Below are positions 42,418-51,056 of a DNA stretch of 64,000 nt, one piece after another (position 1 is the first letter of the stretch; each line of letters starts with the position of its first letter). The notes under the pieces were generated by a model. It did no database searches. It saw only the letters and a program-made list of their open reading frames with translations, and was not told the DNA's origin. This DNA is from Streptomyces sp. NBC_01476 (GTDB lineage Bacteria > Actinomycetota > Actinomycetes > Streptomycetales > Streptomycetaceae), in assembly GCF_036227265.1 (NCBI RefSeq), contig NZ_CP109446.1, positions 558,001 through 622,000 of the forward strand. Direction: 5' to 3'. A program made the position numbers and the translations under genes.

Positions 42418-42995
42418 CGGGCCTCCGTGAGTGCGGTGCCGGCACGCCCGGCGCTGGTGGTGGGCCTAGCGAAGAGGCGGCCGGCGAGGCGGCTCAGCCG
42501 GCCGTGTGCGGGGGTACGGGGCGGAACCCCGACGCCGCCGCGGGCGCGTCCCAGGCCGGCGGCACAGCGCGGAACCCTGACGCTCCCGGGGTCGCGGTCG
42601 GGTCCGGGCATAGCGGGCGGAACCCTGATGCCGCTGGGGTCACGGCCGGGTCCGGCGGCACGGCGCGGAACCCCGGTGCTCCGGGGGTCGCCGCCCGGGC
42701 CGGGGGCCCGCCGGGGGGTGACGACGGCTCCGGCGCGGGGTCCGGCCGGGTTCTCGCCGGCGCCGGTCCGGACGGGCGGCGGGCAACTCCGCGGAAAGCG
42801 CTGTGCGTTCAGCGGGCCGTCCACGCGGACGTACGTACCCCGGTGGCCGATCTCCCGCACCTTGTGCCCGCCGGCGCGCCCGCCGCACCTCTCCTCCGCC
42901 CCGCCGTCCCGGCCCCGGGTGACCACCCCCACGGACTCGGCAGCCCGCGGACGGCGTTCCTGGTGCGGCCGCCTGCGGTCAGTCCTGCGGGTCAT
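42414..42995 (-). CDS. Doubtful repeat-containing reading frame upstream of the exporter
   Basis: The 193-aa frame is rich in Arg, Pro and Gly and contains four 16-residue repeats (such as GPGRDPSGIRVPPAMP) encoded by the 48-bp minisatellite. Its TGA overlaps the exporter GTG, which would couple the two. It resembles no family, and the composition is that expected of an accidental frame in GC-rich DNA. The remaining gap 42996-43179 shows nothing recognisable. Confidence 0.25.
   Translation of the reverse strand: MTRRTDRRRPHQERRPRAAESVGVVTRGRDGGAEERCGGRAGGHKVREIGHRGTYVRVDGPLNAQRFPRSCPPPVRTGAGENPAGPRAGAVVTPRRAPGPGGDPRSTGVPRRAAGPGRDPSGIRVPPAMPGPDRDPGSVRVPRCAAGLGRARGGVGVPPRTPAHGRLSRLAGRLFARPTTSAGRAGTALTEAR
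42521..42712. repeat. 48-bp minisatellite, four units
   Basis: Units start at 42521, 42569, 42617 and 42665, each beginning GCGGAACCC, with an exact 48-bp period and moderate divergence. The period is a multiple of three, so the minus-strand frame stays open through it. Confidence 0.85.
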
Positions 42996-43179
42996 GGAGG
43001 TTTACCCCCTCGTCGGATCGCACGGCCGCGGAGTCTACGTCGGCAGCCTGTGCGTCACCCTCCGTGCGCGCGGCACCGGCACAGCCCTGGCGGTCAGCGG
43101 GCCGTGGTCAGCTCGGGACGAGGCAGCAGCGGCCGGCGACGCGGGCGCGAACGGGTCGGCGTACCGCAGGGCGGAGGGC

Positions 43180-43755
43180 TCAGGCCCTCACCCCGGCCGC
43201 GTCGATCAGCGCCGACGCCGTGACCACCGCCAGCCCCTCCAGCGTGTCCGCCTTGATGCCGGCCCTGGCACTCGCCCCGTCGTAGACCAGGACCAGCTGG
43301 CGGGCCAGGAGCCGCGGGTCGGCGGCCCCGCCGCGTTCGGCCTCGGTGCGGAAGAACTCCGCCATCTCCTCCTTGGCGCGGGCGGCGACGATGCTGGCCG
43401 CGTGCCCGGGGTCCTTCAGTTCGACCTGCGTGGCCAGGTACGGGCAGCCGCAGTAGTCCGCTTCGAGCGCGGCCTCCTCCAGGCGTTCGAAGACGTGCAG
43501 CATGCGGGCCCTGGGGCGCTCCGGGACGCCGGGCGGCGGCAGCAGCAGGGCGCTCAGCCGCGGCCCCTGCCGTTCCAGTGCCGCCGCGATCACCGCGTCC
43601 TTGCTCTCGAACAGCTGGTACATCGACCGCTTGGACACCCCGGCGGCCTTGCAGAGCGCGTCGATGCCGGTGCTGACGCCCTCGCGGTAGAAGAGCTCCG
43701 CCGCCGCGTCGAGCAGCCGGTCGCGGGAGGACGCCTTGGATGTCGTCGTGGTCAT
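43180..43755 (-). CDS. TetR-family regulator
   Basis: The 191-aa protein has the helix-turn-helix GIDALCKAAGVSKRSMYQLFESKDAVIAAA and a C-terminal domain with YCGCPYLATQVELKDPGH, as in the AcrR-like group that controls small redox enzymes. It is divergent from the SDR gene at 43861 with two ACCGATCGGT-type sites between. Confidence 0.92.
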   Translation of the reverse strand: MTTTTSKASSRDRLLDAAAELFYREGVSTGIDALCKAAGVSKRSMYQLFESKDAVIAAALERQGPRLSALLLPPPGVPERPRARMLHVFERLEEAALEADYCGCPYLATQVELKDPGHAASIVAARAKEEMAEFFRTEAERGGAADPRLLARQLVLVYDGASARAGIKADTLEGLAVVTASALIDAAGVRA

Positions 43756-43789
43756 ACCCCGACATTACCGCGCCGGGTCGACACCGGAA

Positions 43790-43825
43790 ACCGATCGGTA
43801 TACGGTGTTGGAAACCGATCGGTTT
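43790..43825. promoter_or_regulatory. Two TetR operators between regulator and SDR
   Basis: ACCGATCGGT (43790-43799) and AAACCGATCGGTTT (43812-43825) are perfect palindromes centred 24 bp apart in the 105-bp divergent region. The second is 36 bp before the SDR start. Confidence 0.75.
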
Positions 43826-43860
43826 TCACCGGTCGCCGAGAACCTCCGAAAGGCACCCTG

Positions 43861-44568
43861 ATGAAGATCAACGGCTCCGTCGCGCTCGTCACCGGCGGCA
43901 ACCGCGGTATCGGCGAGCAGTTCGTGAAGTCCCTCCTCGACGCGGGCGCCTCCAAGGTCTACGCCTCGGCCCGCGACCCCAAGAAGGTCAGCGTCCCCGG
44001 CGCCGTCCCGCTGCGGCTCGACATCACCGACCCCGAGTCGGTCCGGGCCGCCGCCGAGCAGGCCCAGGACGTCACCCTGCTGATCAACAACGCCGGCATC
44101 GACACCGGCGCCAGCACCGTCGCCGGCGACCTCGCCGACTTCCAGCGCGAGTTCGACACCCACGTCTTCGGCACCCTGCGGGTGAGCCGCGCCTTCGCCC
44201 CCGTCCTGGCCCGCAACGGCGGCGGCGGGATCCTCAATGTGCTCTCCGTCCTGTCCTGGTACGCCGCACCGAACAGCGGCGGCTACAGCGCGGCCAAGGC
44301 CGCCGAGTGGTCGCTCACCAACTCCCTGCGCCTGTCCCTGGCCGATCAGGGCACCCAGGTCACCGGCCTGCACGTCGGCTATGTCGACACCGACCTGGCC
44401 GCCCACGTCGACGCGCCGAAGAACGACCCTGCCGATGTCGTCGCCGCGGCCCTCGAAGGCTTGGAGGCGGGCCTCCACGAGGTCCTCGCCGACGACCTCA
44501 GCAGGCGCGTCAAGGCCGCCCTCGCCGCCGGGCCGGAAGTCCTCTACCCCCAGATCGCCGGCCACTGA
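43861..44568 (+). CDS. Short-chain dehydrogenase controlled by the adjacent TetR
   Basis: The 235-aa classical SDR has TGGNRGIGEQF, NNAGID, catalytic Ser (VLSVLSWYA) and the active-site Tyr and Lys in GGYSAAKAA. The short loop after the active site and the ending AGPEVLYPQIAGH are typical of a Streptomyces SDR group next to TetR genes. Substrate unknown. Confidence 0.92.
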   Translation: MKINGSVALVTGGNRGIGEQFVKSLLDAGASKVYASARDPKKVSVPGAVPLRLDITDPESVRAAAEQAQDVTLLINNAGIDTGASTVAGDLADFQREFDTHVFGTLRVSRAFAPVLARNGGGGILNVLSVLSWYAAPNSGGYSAAKAAEWSLTNSLRLSLADQGTQVTGLHVGYVDTDLAAHVDAPKNDPADVVAAALEGLEAGLHEVLADDLSRRVKAALAAGPEVLYPQIAGH

Positions 44569-44642
44569 CCAGCCCCGGCCCGCCTCCGGCAGCCGGACGC
44601 GCAGCCCGGGCGGAGACACACCGGCCGTGCTGTACTGGCTGA

Positions 44643-45569
44643 GTGGATCACAAGCACGGCCATGTCGCGCGCGCCGCGCGGTCCGCCGACGCGGACCCCG
44701 GCGGCGCGCGCGCCCGTACGGCCGACGAGGTACGCCGCAGGGTCCGGCTCATGATCGACATCACCGCCCGGTCCGGTCAGTACCGCAGAGGGCTGGTGAA
44801 GGCGGCCGAGCGGCTCAGCCCGGAGGAGGCGGTGGTCATCGACGACCTGGAGAGACACGGTCTCCAGGTGCCGCAGCTGCACGACGTCCTGTGCGGAGGA
44901 CATGTGCTGGTGGACGACCCCCAGCTGTACGAGGACTGGCAGTTCCCGAAGATCAGCCACGCCCGGTTGTCCAGCCACCACCACAACATCGACAAGAAGC
45001 TCTACCCCGACTACGGAATGCGCGGCCAGGTGGTGCGGGAGAAGCTCCACGGGCGCACCGAGCAGGGCACCTGGGTGCAGATGGAGAAGACCCCGGCCGC
45101 CTTCGGCAAGCGCAAGCTGCCCAGCCTCAGCGACGTCCGGCACCTCATGGACTATGTGGTGTACCGGATCACCCGCAGCAATGTGGGTCCGTGGGGACTG
45201 TCGCGGATGACCGAACGCCGCCCGATGTACCTCTCGCCGAACCTGGCCGTCCCCACCACCCTGACTCCTCCCGTCGCCCGCTCGCTGACCCAGGCGCTGC
45301 GCCGGATCGAGGAGGACGACGACACGACCGCCGCGTCCCAGGACCTGGCCGCCCGCTTCCCGCCTCCGGACCGCCAGGACCTGGCCGGTGAGCTGGGCCA
45401 GGCGCTGTCCGGGAGGTCGGGGCGCGGGGTGTTCGGCAGTTCCGAGGTATGGGTCACCGAGATGCCGTCACGGATCGCGGCCGGGGTGCTCGGTGCGCCC
45501 TGTCCGGCGCCTGGCACGGACGGATGGCGCGTAGGCGGTGGCGGACACGGCCTGGGAGGTTCCTCGTGA
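44643..45569 (+). CDS. Unrecognised protein, first gene of a two-gene unit
   Basis: The 308-aa protein matches no family I know. It has a charged N-terminus, a His-rich stretch (SHARLSSHHHNIDKKLYPDYG), a central HLMDYVVYRITRSNVGPWGL segment and a Gly-rich tail. No signal peptide or membrane helix is seen. Codon use is normal for the region. Its TGA overlaps the GTG of the next gene (GTGA), so the two are translationally coupled. The GTG at 44643 has a weak ribosome site. Confidence 0.7.
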   Translation: MDHKHGHVARAARSADADPGGARARTADEVRRRVRLMIDITARSGQYRRGLVKAAERLSPEEAVVIDDLERHGLQVPQLHDVLCGGHVLVDDPQLYEDWQFPKISHARLSSHHHNIDKKLYPDYGMRGQVVREKLHGRTEQGTWVQMEKTPAAFGKRKLPSLSDVRHLMDYVVYRITRSNVGPWGLSRMTERRPMYLSPNLAVPTTLTPPVARSLTQALRRIEEDDDTTAASQDLAARFPPPDRQDLAGELGQALSGRSGRGVFGSSEVWVTEMPSRIAAGVLGAPCPAPGTDGWRVGGGGHGLGGSS

Positions 45570-46318
45570 GCGACGATCAGCACGGCGTGCCGGCACCGGG
45601 TCCCGGCGAGGCGTCCGTCCCGGCCGGGCTCGTCGCGTCCGTGGTGGAACTGGTGAACACCGGGCCGGTGCTGCTCGGCGCCTACACCATCGCCGAACTC
45701 ACCGTCGTGGACGCGATCGTGGACTTCCTGGAGGCCCGTCCGTCGGACGAGGTCCTCGCCGAGGCGGTCCGTTCACTGGCGGCCCGCCAGCTGCTGCTGG
45801 CCGGCTCCTCGGGCGACCAGGTCCAGGTCCGGGGAGACCTCGGCATCGCGGTGGCGCTCCAGCAGCGGGCCCGGACGGTGCTCGACGCCCGCGCGACCGG
45901 AACGGTCCCCGGGGAGCCGTGGCGGATCCTGCTGCTTCCGCAGCCCGAGCGGATCGCCCTGATGGTCCGTATCGACGCACTCGGCGTCCACCAGATCGGC
46001 CTGCACACACTCGACGACGCCCTGGACATCCTCACCGAATGGCTCCCCCGGGGGCCGTCGGCCGACGCCGGACGGGCCCCGGACGTGGACACCGTGCTCA
46101 CCGCGGCGGAGCGGTCCGCGCTGGTGACCGTCACCCACTACACCGCCGAGGGCTCGGCGGAGGTCGCCGGCGAGAGCACCGACCTGGTGCTCGCCCGCCA
46201 CGACGGCCGTCTGCACACCCTGGTCCGGGACCCGCAGGACCCGGACCAGCTGGTGCCCGGCCGCACCGAAGGCAGGGACGGCGTCCACGACCGGCTGGCC
46301 GGACTGCTCGGGGCCTGA
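45566..46318 (+). CDS. Unrecognised protein, second gene of the unit
   Basis: The 250-aa protein is acidic and rich in Leu, Val and Ala, with segments such as VELVNTGPVLLGAYTIAEL and RILLLPQPERIALMVRIDAL that look like a folded cytosolic alpha/beta protein. No known motif was found. GGGAGG precedes the GTG. Coupling to the gene before it suggests that the products work together. Confidence 0.72.
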   Translation: MSDDQHGVPAPGPGEASVPAGLVASVVELVNTGPVLLGAYTIAELTVVDAIVDFLEARPSDEVLAEAVRSLAARQLLLAGSSGDQVQVRGDLGIAVALQQRARTVLDARATGTVPGEPWRILLLPQPERIALMVRIDALGVHQIGLHTLDDALDILTEWLPRGPSADAGRAPDVDTVLTAAERSALVTVTHYTAEGSAEVAGESTDLVLARHDGRLHTLVRDPQDPDQLVPGRTEGRDGVHDRLAGLLGA

Positions 46319-46368
46319 GGCCGGCCGGTCACCCTTCCGCCGTACCACCGGCCGCCCCCCGGGGGGTG

Positions 46369-47799
46369 TCAGCCCCGGTACGTCTCCAGCAGGCGCAGCC
46401 AGATCTCGCTGATCGTCGGGTACGAGGGCACGGCGTGCCAGAGCCGTTCCACCGGGACCTCGCCGGTCACCGCGATCGTCGCCGAGTGCAGCAGTTCGCC
46501 GACACCGGGGCCGGCGAAAGTGACACCGATCAGGTGCCCGCGGTCGAGGTCCACGACCATCCGGGCCTTGCCGCGGTACCCGTCGCCGTACAGGCTCGCG
46601 CCGGAGACATCGGCGATGTCGTAGTCCACCACCTGGATACGGCGGCCGGCCCGTTCGGCCTCCTGTGCGGTGAGGCCGACGGCGCCGACCTCGGGGTCGG
46701 TGAAGACCACCTGCGGCACGGCGGCGGTGTCGGCGGTTGCCGCGTGCGGGCCCCAGGGCCGGTCGTCCAGCGGTTCGCCCTTGGCCCGGGCGGCGATGAC
46801 CGCGCCCGCGATCCGGCCCTGGTACTTGCCCTGGTGCGTCATGAGCGCGCGGTGGTTGGCGTCGCCGACCGCGTACAGCCAGCCGTCCTCGACACCGGTC
46901 ACCCGCAGGGTGTCGTCGACCGTCAGCCAGTCGCCGGGGGTCAGCCCCACCGTTTCGAGGCCCACGTCGCGGGTGCGCGGGGTGCGGCCGGTGGCGAAGA
47001 GGATCTCGTCGGCGGTCAGTTCGCCGCCGTCGTCGAGGCCGACCAGCACCTGCCCGTTCTCGCGGATCGCCGACACCACCGACACCCCGAAGCGCACGTC
47101 GGCCCCGGCCTCGCGCAGCCCGTCGGCGACCAGTTCTCCCGCGAACGGCTCCATCTTCGACAGCAGCGCGCTCCCCCGCACCAGCACGGTCACCTGCGCG
47201 CCGAGCGCCTGCCAGGCGGTCGCCATCTCGACCGCGACCACCCCGCCGCCGACCACCACCAGGCGCCCGGGGACCTCCTTGGCGCTGGTGGCCTCCCGGC
47301 TGGTCCACGGCCGCACGTCGGCCAGTCCCGGCAGCTCGGGCAGCGCCGCGTCGGTGCCGGTGCAGACGGCGACCGCGTGCCGGGCGGTGAGCGTCACGCT
47401 GCCGCCGTCCGGAGTCGCCACCGTCACGGTGCGGGGGCCGTCGAGCCTGCCGTGGCCGCGCACCAGGTCGACGTGCACCGACTCCAGCCAGCCCACCTGG
47501 CCGTCGTCCTTCCAGTGCGAGGTGAACGCGTCGCGCCGGGAGAGCACTTCGGGCGCGTCCAGCGGCCCGGCCACCGCGTCGCTCAGCCCGGGCAGCCGGC
47601 GGGCCTCGGCCCTGGCCACCACCGGCCGCAGCAGTGCCTTGCTCGGCATGCACGCCCAGTACGAGCACTCGCCGCCGACGAGTTCGCTCTCCACGATCAC
47701 CGTGCTGAGCCCGGCGGCCCGGGTGCGGTCGGCGACGTTCTCGCCCACCGGTCCCGCTCCGATGACCACCACGTCGTAGGTGCGGGCGGCGTCGCTCAT
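46369..47799 (-). CDS. Pyridine nucleotide-disulfide oxidoreductase (lipoamide dehydrogenase/mercuric reductase-like)
   Basis: The 476-aa flavoprotein has an FAD-binding GAGPVGENV, the redox pair Cys45-Cys50 (CSYWAC), the NAD(P) motif VVGGGVVAVEMA, ATGRTPRTRDVGL, YAVGDANH and the C-terminal HAVPSYPTISEIW with the partner His and Glu. The active cysteine motif differs from that of lipoamide dehydrogenase (CLNVGC), so the substrate may be another disulfide or quinone. It is divergent from the phosphatase gene. Confidence 0.9.
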   Translation of the reverse strand: MSDAARTYDVVVIGAGPVGENVADRTRAAGLSTVIVESELVGGECSYWACMPSKALLRPVVARAEARRLPGLSDAVAGPLDAPEVLSRRDAFTSHWKDDGQVGWLESVHVDLVRGHGRLDGPRTVTVATPDGGSVTLTARHAVAVCTGTDAALPELPGLADVRPWTSREATSAKEVPGRLVVVGGGVVAVEMATAWQALGAQVTVLVRGSALLSKMEPFAGELVADGLREAGADVRFGVSVVSAIRENGQVLVGLDDGGELTADEILFATGRTPRTRDVGLETVGLTPGDWLTVDDTLRVTGVEDGWLYAVGDANHRALMTHQGKYQGRIAGAVIAARAKGEPLDDRPWGPHAATADTAAVPQVVFTDPEVGAVGLTAQEAERAGRRIQVVDYDIADVSGASLYGDGYRGKARMVVDLDRGHLIGVTFAGPGVGELLHSATIAVTGEVPVERLWHAVPSYPTISEIWLRLLETYRG

Positions 47800-47980
47800 A
47801 TGGGCTCCCTGTGCTGCTGTGTCGCTGTCCGGCGGCCTGCTGCCCCGACCGGTGTGTGCGGCGCCATCGTAACGAGGCCGCCGCGGGGGAAGCCTTTCCT
47901 GCGTTCCCCCGTTCCCTTCCCGTAAGGAAGTCGGCGGTGGCCCGTCATCCGCTCCAGGTGATGGGCGGGGACCGGCCACG

Positions 47981-47986
47981 TATGAT
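47981..47986 (+). promoter_or_regulatory. -10-like element of the phosphatase promoter
   Basis: TATGAT lies 42 bp before the ATG at 48028, in the divergent gap. No good -35 is seen, which is common in Streptomyces. Confidence 0.35.
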
Positions 47987-48027
47987 CAAGATCGGGGCGC
48001 CGAGGGGCGTCACGGGAGGTGTGCTCG

Positions 48028-48624
48028 ATGGGCGAGCTTGTTCTGATCCGGCACGGAGAGACCGAGTGGACCCTCTCCGGGCAGCACACCAGCTACACCG
48101 ACCTCCCGCTGACCCCCAGGGGTGAGGACCAGGCCCGTTCGCTGGCCCCGCTGCTGGCCTCCCGGCACATCGGATGCGTACTGACCAGTCCGATGGAGCG
48201 GGCCCGGCAGACCGCGAAGCTGGCCGGCCTCGACCAGGCCCAGGTGGACCCCAACCTGCGGGAGTGGGACTACGGCGGCTACGAGGGCGTCACCACCCGC
48301 GAGATCCACCGCACCCGCCCGCACTGGGACCAGTGGACCGAAGGCGTGATCCCGGGCCCCGAGGGGCACCCGGGCGAGAGCGCCGAGGACGTCGGCGACC
48401 GGGCGGACCGGGTACTGGCCCGGGTCGACGCGGCCTTCGCCGACGGCGACGGCGGCGATGTGGTGCTCGTCGCGCACGCCCACTTCCTGCGGGTCCTCAC
48501 CGCCCGCCGCCTGGGTCTGCCGGCCTCCGACGGCGCGCTCTTCCAGCTGTCGACGGGTACGGTCAGCCGGCTCGGCCTTGAGCACGGACGCCATGTGCTG
48601 ACCGCCTGGAACCGCCAGCCCTGA
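48028..48624 (+). CDS. Histidine phosphatase family protein
   Basis: The 198-aa protein has the RHGET motif near the N-terminus (LVLIRHGETEWTLSGQHTSYTDLPL), a conserved SPMERARQTA and the second catalytic His in VLVAHAHFLRVL. This is the phosphoglycerate-mutase-like branch with the acid residue in LREWDYGGYEG. Substrate unknown. GGGAGG precedes the ATG. Confidence 0.93.
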   Translation: MGELVLIRHGETEWTLSGQHTSYTDLPLTPRGEDQARSLAPLLASRHIGCVLTSPMERARQTAKLAGLDQAQVDPNLREWDYGGYEGVTTREIHRTRPHWDQWTEGVIPGPEGHPGESAEDVGDRADRVLARVDAAFADGDGGDVVLVAHAHFLRVLTARRLGLPASDGALFQLSTGTVSRLGLEHGRHVLTAWNRQP

Positions 48625-48778
48625 GCGGCCCGCCGCGCCGCCCGCGGCAGGCGCCGGTTCGCCCGTACGGCCCCCGTGACCGGGCGGAGCGGCCCGGGGC
48701 GCGAAGACTGGGAAGAGGGGCACGCCCTGCCGCCCCCGCCCCCTTCCGCTCTTCCCGCTTCAGCAGAGGACTCCGGCC

Positions 48779-49328
48779 ATGGCCCTTCCGTACCGCACCG
48801 ATCTCGGCCTGCTCGCGATGCGCCTCGGCACCGGCTCGGTGCTGCTCGCGCACGGTACCCAGAAGCTCTTCGGCTGGTTCGGCGGTGGCGGCATCGGCGC
48901 CACCGCGCAGGGCATGGAGCAGATGGGGTTCAGGCCCGGCCGGGCGGCGGCCATCGCCGCGGGGCTCGGGGAGACCGGCGGCGGCCTGCTGCTCGCGCTG
49001 GGCTTCGGCACCCCCGGCCGCGGGCGCGGCGGCGGCCGGTGCGATGGCCAGCGCGGTCTCGGTGCACGCCCCGGCGGGCTTCTTCAACGCCGGCGGCGGC
49101 TTCGAGCACCCCGGTCTGGTCGGCTGGACCGCCGCTTCGCTGGGTCTGGCCGGCCCCGGCCGGTTCTCGCTCGACCACGTCACCGGGCACTGCCTCAACC
49201 GGCCCTGGGTGGTGGCGACCGCGTTCGCCGCCGCCGCCACGGCCGCCGCCCTGGTCATCCGCGGCCGCTCGGCCGGCGGCGACGGGCAGAACGGCGAGCA
49301 GACCGCCACGGAACCCGAAGAAGCCTGA
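48779..49328 (+). pseudogene. DoxX-family membrane protein gene with a frameshift
   Basis: The frame from the ATG reads MALPYRTDLGLLAMRLGTG to LLLALGFGTP as a normal DoxX protein, then becomes Gly/Arg-rich. The family sequence resumes in the next frame (AGAMASAVSVHAPAGFFNAGGG to RPWVVATAFAAAATAAALV). Dropping one base in the CCCCC run (49011-49015) joins both parts into a protein of about 183 aa. Either a true mutation or a sequencing error; other codons look intact. Confidence 0.8.
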
Positions 49329-49470
49329 ACCGCCCCCCGGATTCCGCCCCCTCCCGCCGGCGCGGGGCGACACGCCGGACGCACGGCATGTCGCGTGTGG
49401 TGCAGGGTAGGCCGGTGCCAGGACACTGGTCGCCCCGGGAGACACGCGGGGAATCGTGAGGGAGCGGCTC

Positions 49471-51006
49471 ATGACGGTGACGGCCGAGCGACATGCCACG
49501 CCCCGGCTGTCGTCGCCCTGGTGGCGCGGCGCGGCCGTCGCACTGGCGGGCGCGCTGCCCGCGCTGGCGTTCCCCGCGCCCTCCCTGTGGTGGCTCGCCT
49601 ATGTCGCCCTGGTGCCGTGGATGCTGCTGGTCCGCTCGGCACCCACCGGGCGGCGGGCCGCGATCGACGGGTGGCTCGGCGGCGCCGGTTTCATGCTGGC
49701 CGTGCACCACTGGCTGCTGCCGAGCCTGAGTGTGTTCATCGTGGCGCTGGCGCTGCTGCTGGGGGTGTTCTGGGCGCCGTGGGGCTGGACGGTGCGCCGG
49801 CTGCTCGGCGAGGGCGCGGGCTCCGGTCAGGCGGTGGCGGCGACCGTGCTGGTCCCGTCGGCCTGGCTGCTGGTCGAGCTGGTGCGCTCCTGGCAGTACC
49901 TCGGCGGTCCCTGGGGGCTGTTCGGTGCCAGCCAGTGGCAGTTCGCGCCCGCGCTGCGGCTGGTGTCGATCGGCGGGGTCTGGCTGGTCAGTTTCCTGCT
50001 GGTGCTGGTCAACACCTGCCTGGTGGCGCTCCTCGCGGTGCCGGCCGTCCGCCGGCCGGCCGGCGCCGCGCTGGCCCTGGCGGCCGCGGTCACCACCGCG
50101 GTGTGGCTGTGGGCGCCGCGCGCCCAGCAGTCCGGCTCGGCGCGGATCGCGGTGGTCCAGTCGGGAGTCCTGGCGGCCGGCAACAGCCGGTTCGACCGTG
50201 AAGTGCAGCTGACCCGTGGGCTGGTGGGATCGCACCCCGACCTGGTGGTGTGGGGCGAGAGCAGTATCAGTGTCGACCTGGCCGACCATCCGCAGGTCAC
50301 CCGGAAGCTGACCGCCCTGTCCCGCGAGGTGGGCGCCGACCTGCTGGTCAATGTGGACGCCCCGCGCGCCGACGGCAAGGGCATCTCCAAGACCTCCGAG
50401 CTGGTCGGCCCGGACGGCGTGACCGGCCCGACGTACGACAAGATGCGTCTGGTGCCCTTCGGCGAGTACGTACCGCTGCGCTCGGTGCTCGGCTGGGCCA
50501 CCTCGGTGGGGAAGGCGGCCGGCCAGGACCGTCTGCCCGGCACCAGGCAGGTGGTGATGGACACCGGGACACTGCGGCTCGGGCCGCTGGTCTGCTTCGA
50601 GTCCGCGTTCCCCGACATGAGCCGTCATCTGACGGGCGACGGGGCGCAGGTGCTCATCGCCCAGTCGTCGACGTCGTCCTTCCAGCACAGCTGGGCGCCC
50701 GCCCAGCACGCCTCGCTCGCCGCGCTGCGGGCCGCCGAGGACTGGCGGCCGATGGTGCACGCCACCCTCACCGGGATCAGCGCGGTGTACGACGCGGACG
50801 GCCGGCCGGTCGGCCACCGGATCGGTACGAGCAGCAGCACGTCCGAGGTCTTCCAGGTGCCGCTGGCGACCGGGCGCAGCCCCTATGCGCGGTTCGGCGA
50901 CTGGGTGCCGCGGCTCGCCCTGCTGCTGGCGCTCGCCGCGCTCGCCTACGAGGTGACGGCCCGGGTCAGGAAGTCCGCGGCGCCCGTCCCCGAGCACGCC
51001 GTCTGA
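49471..51006 (+). CDS. lnt: Apolipoprotein N-acyltransferase
   Basis: The 511-aa protein has N-terminal membrane helices and a carbon-nitrogen hydrolase domain with the triad Glu263 (WGESSI), Lys324 (YDKMRLVPFGEY) and Cys375 (VCFESAFPD). It transfers a third acyl chain to lipoproteins; in actinomycetes such enzymes act on exported lipoproteins in the membrane. The ATG at 49471 has GGGAG upstream; an upstream GTG at 49456 would add five residues. A strong hairpin follows the stop. Confidence 0.9.
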   Translation: MTVTAERHATPRLSSPWWRGAAVALAGALPALAFPAPSLWWLAYVALVPWMLLVRSAPTGRRAAIDGWLGGAGFMLAVHHWLLPSLSVFIVALALLLGVFWAPWGWTVRRLLGEGAGSGQAVAATVLVPSAWLLVELVRSWQYLGGPWGLFGASQWQFAPALRLVSIGGVWLVSFLLVLVNTCLVALLAVPAVRRPAGAALALAAAVTTAVWLWAPRAQQSGSARIAVVQSGVLAAGNSRFDREVQLTRGLVGSHPDLVVWGESSISVDLADHPQVTRKLTALSREVGADLLVNVDAPRADGKGISKTSELVGPDGVTGPTYDKMRLVPFGEYVPLRSVLGWATSVGKAAGQDRLPGTRQVVMDTGTLRLGPLVCFESAFPDMSRHLTGDGAQVLIAQSSTSSFQHSWAPAQHASLAALRAAEDWRPMVHATLTGISAVYDADGRPVGHRIGTSSSTSEVFQVPLATGRSPYARFGDWVPRLALLLALAALAYEVTARVRKSAAPVPEHAV

Positions 51007-51056
51007 GACCGGGCGCCGCTCCCGGCCGGCCTTCCCGGGAAACGGCCGGCCCGGTC
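51007..51056. terminator. Two-tier hairpin between convergent lnt and Gfo/Idh genes
   Basis: GACCGGGC/GCCCGGTC (51007-51014, 51049-51056) encloses CCGGCCG/CGGCCGG (51022-51028, 51043-51049). It reaches both stop codons and can serve both strands. Confidence 0.6.

Noticed and set aside
42521..42712. CRISPR-like array
   Set aside because: Exact tandem period without distinct spacers; a minisatellite.
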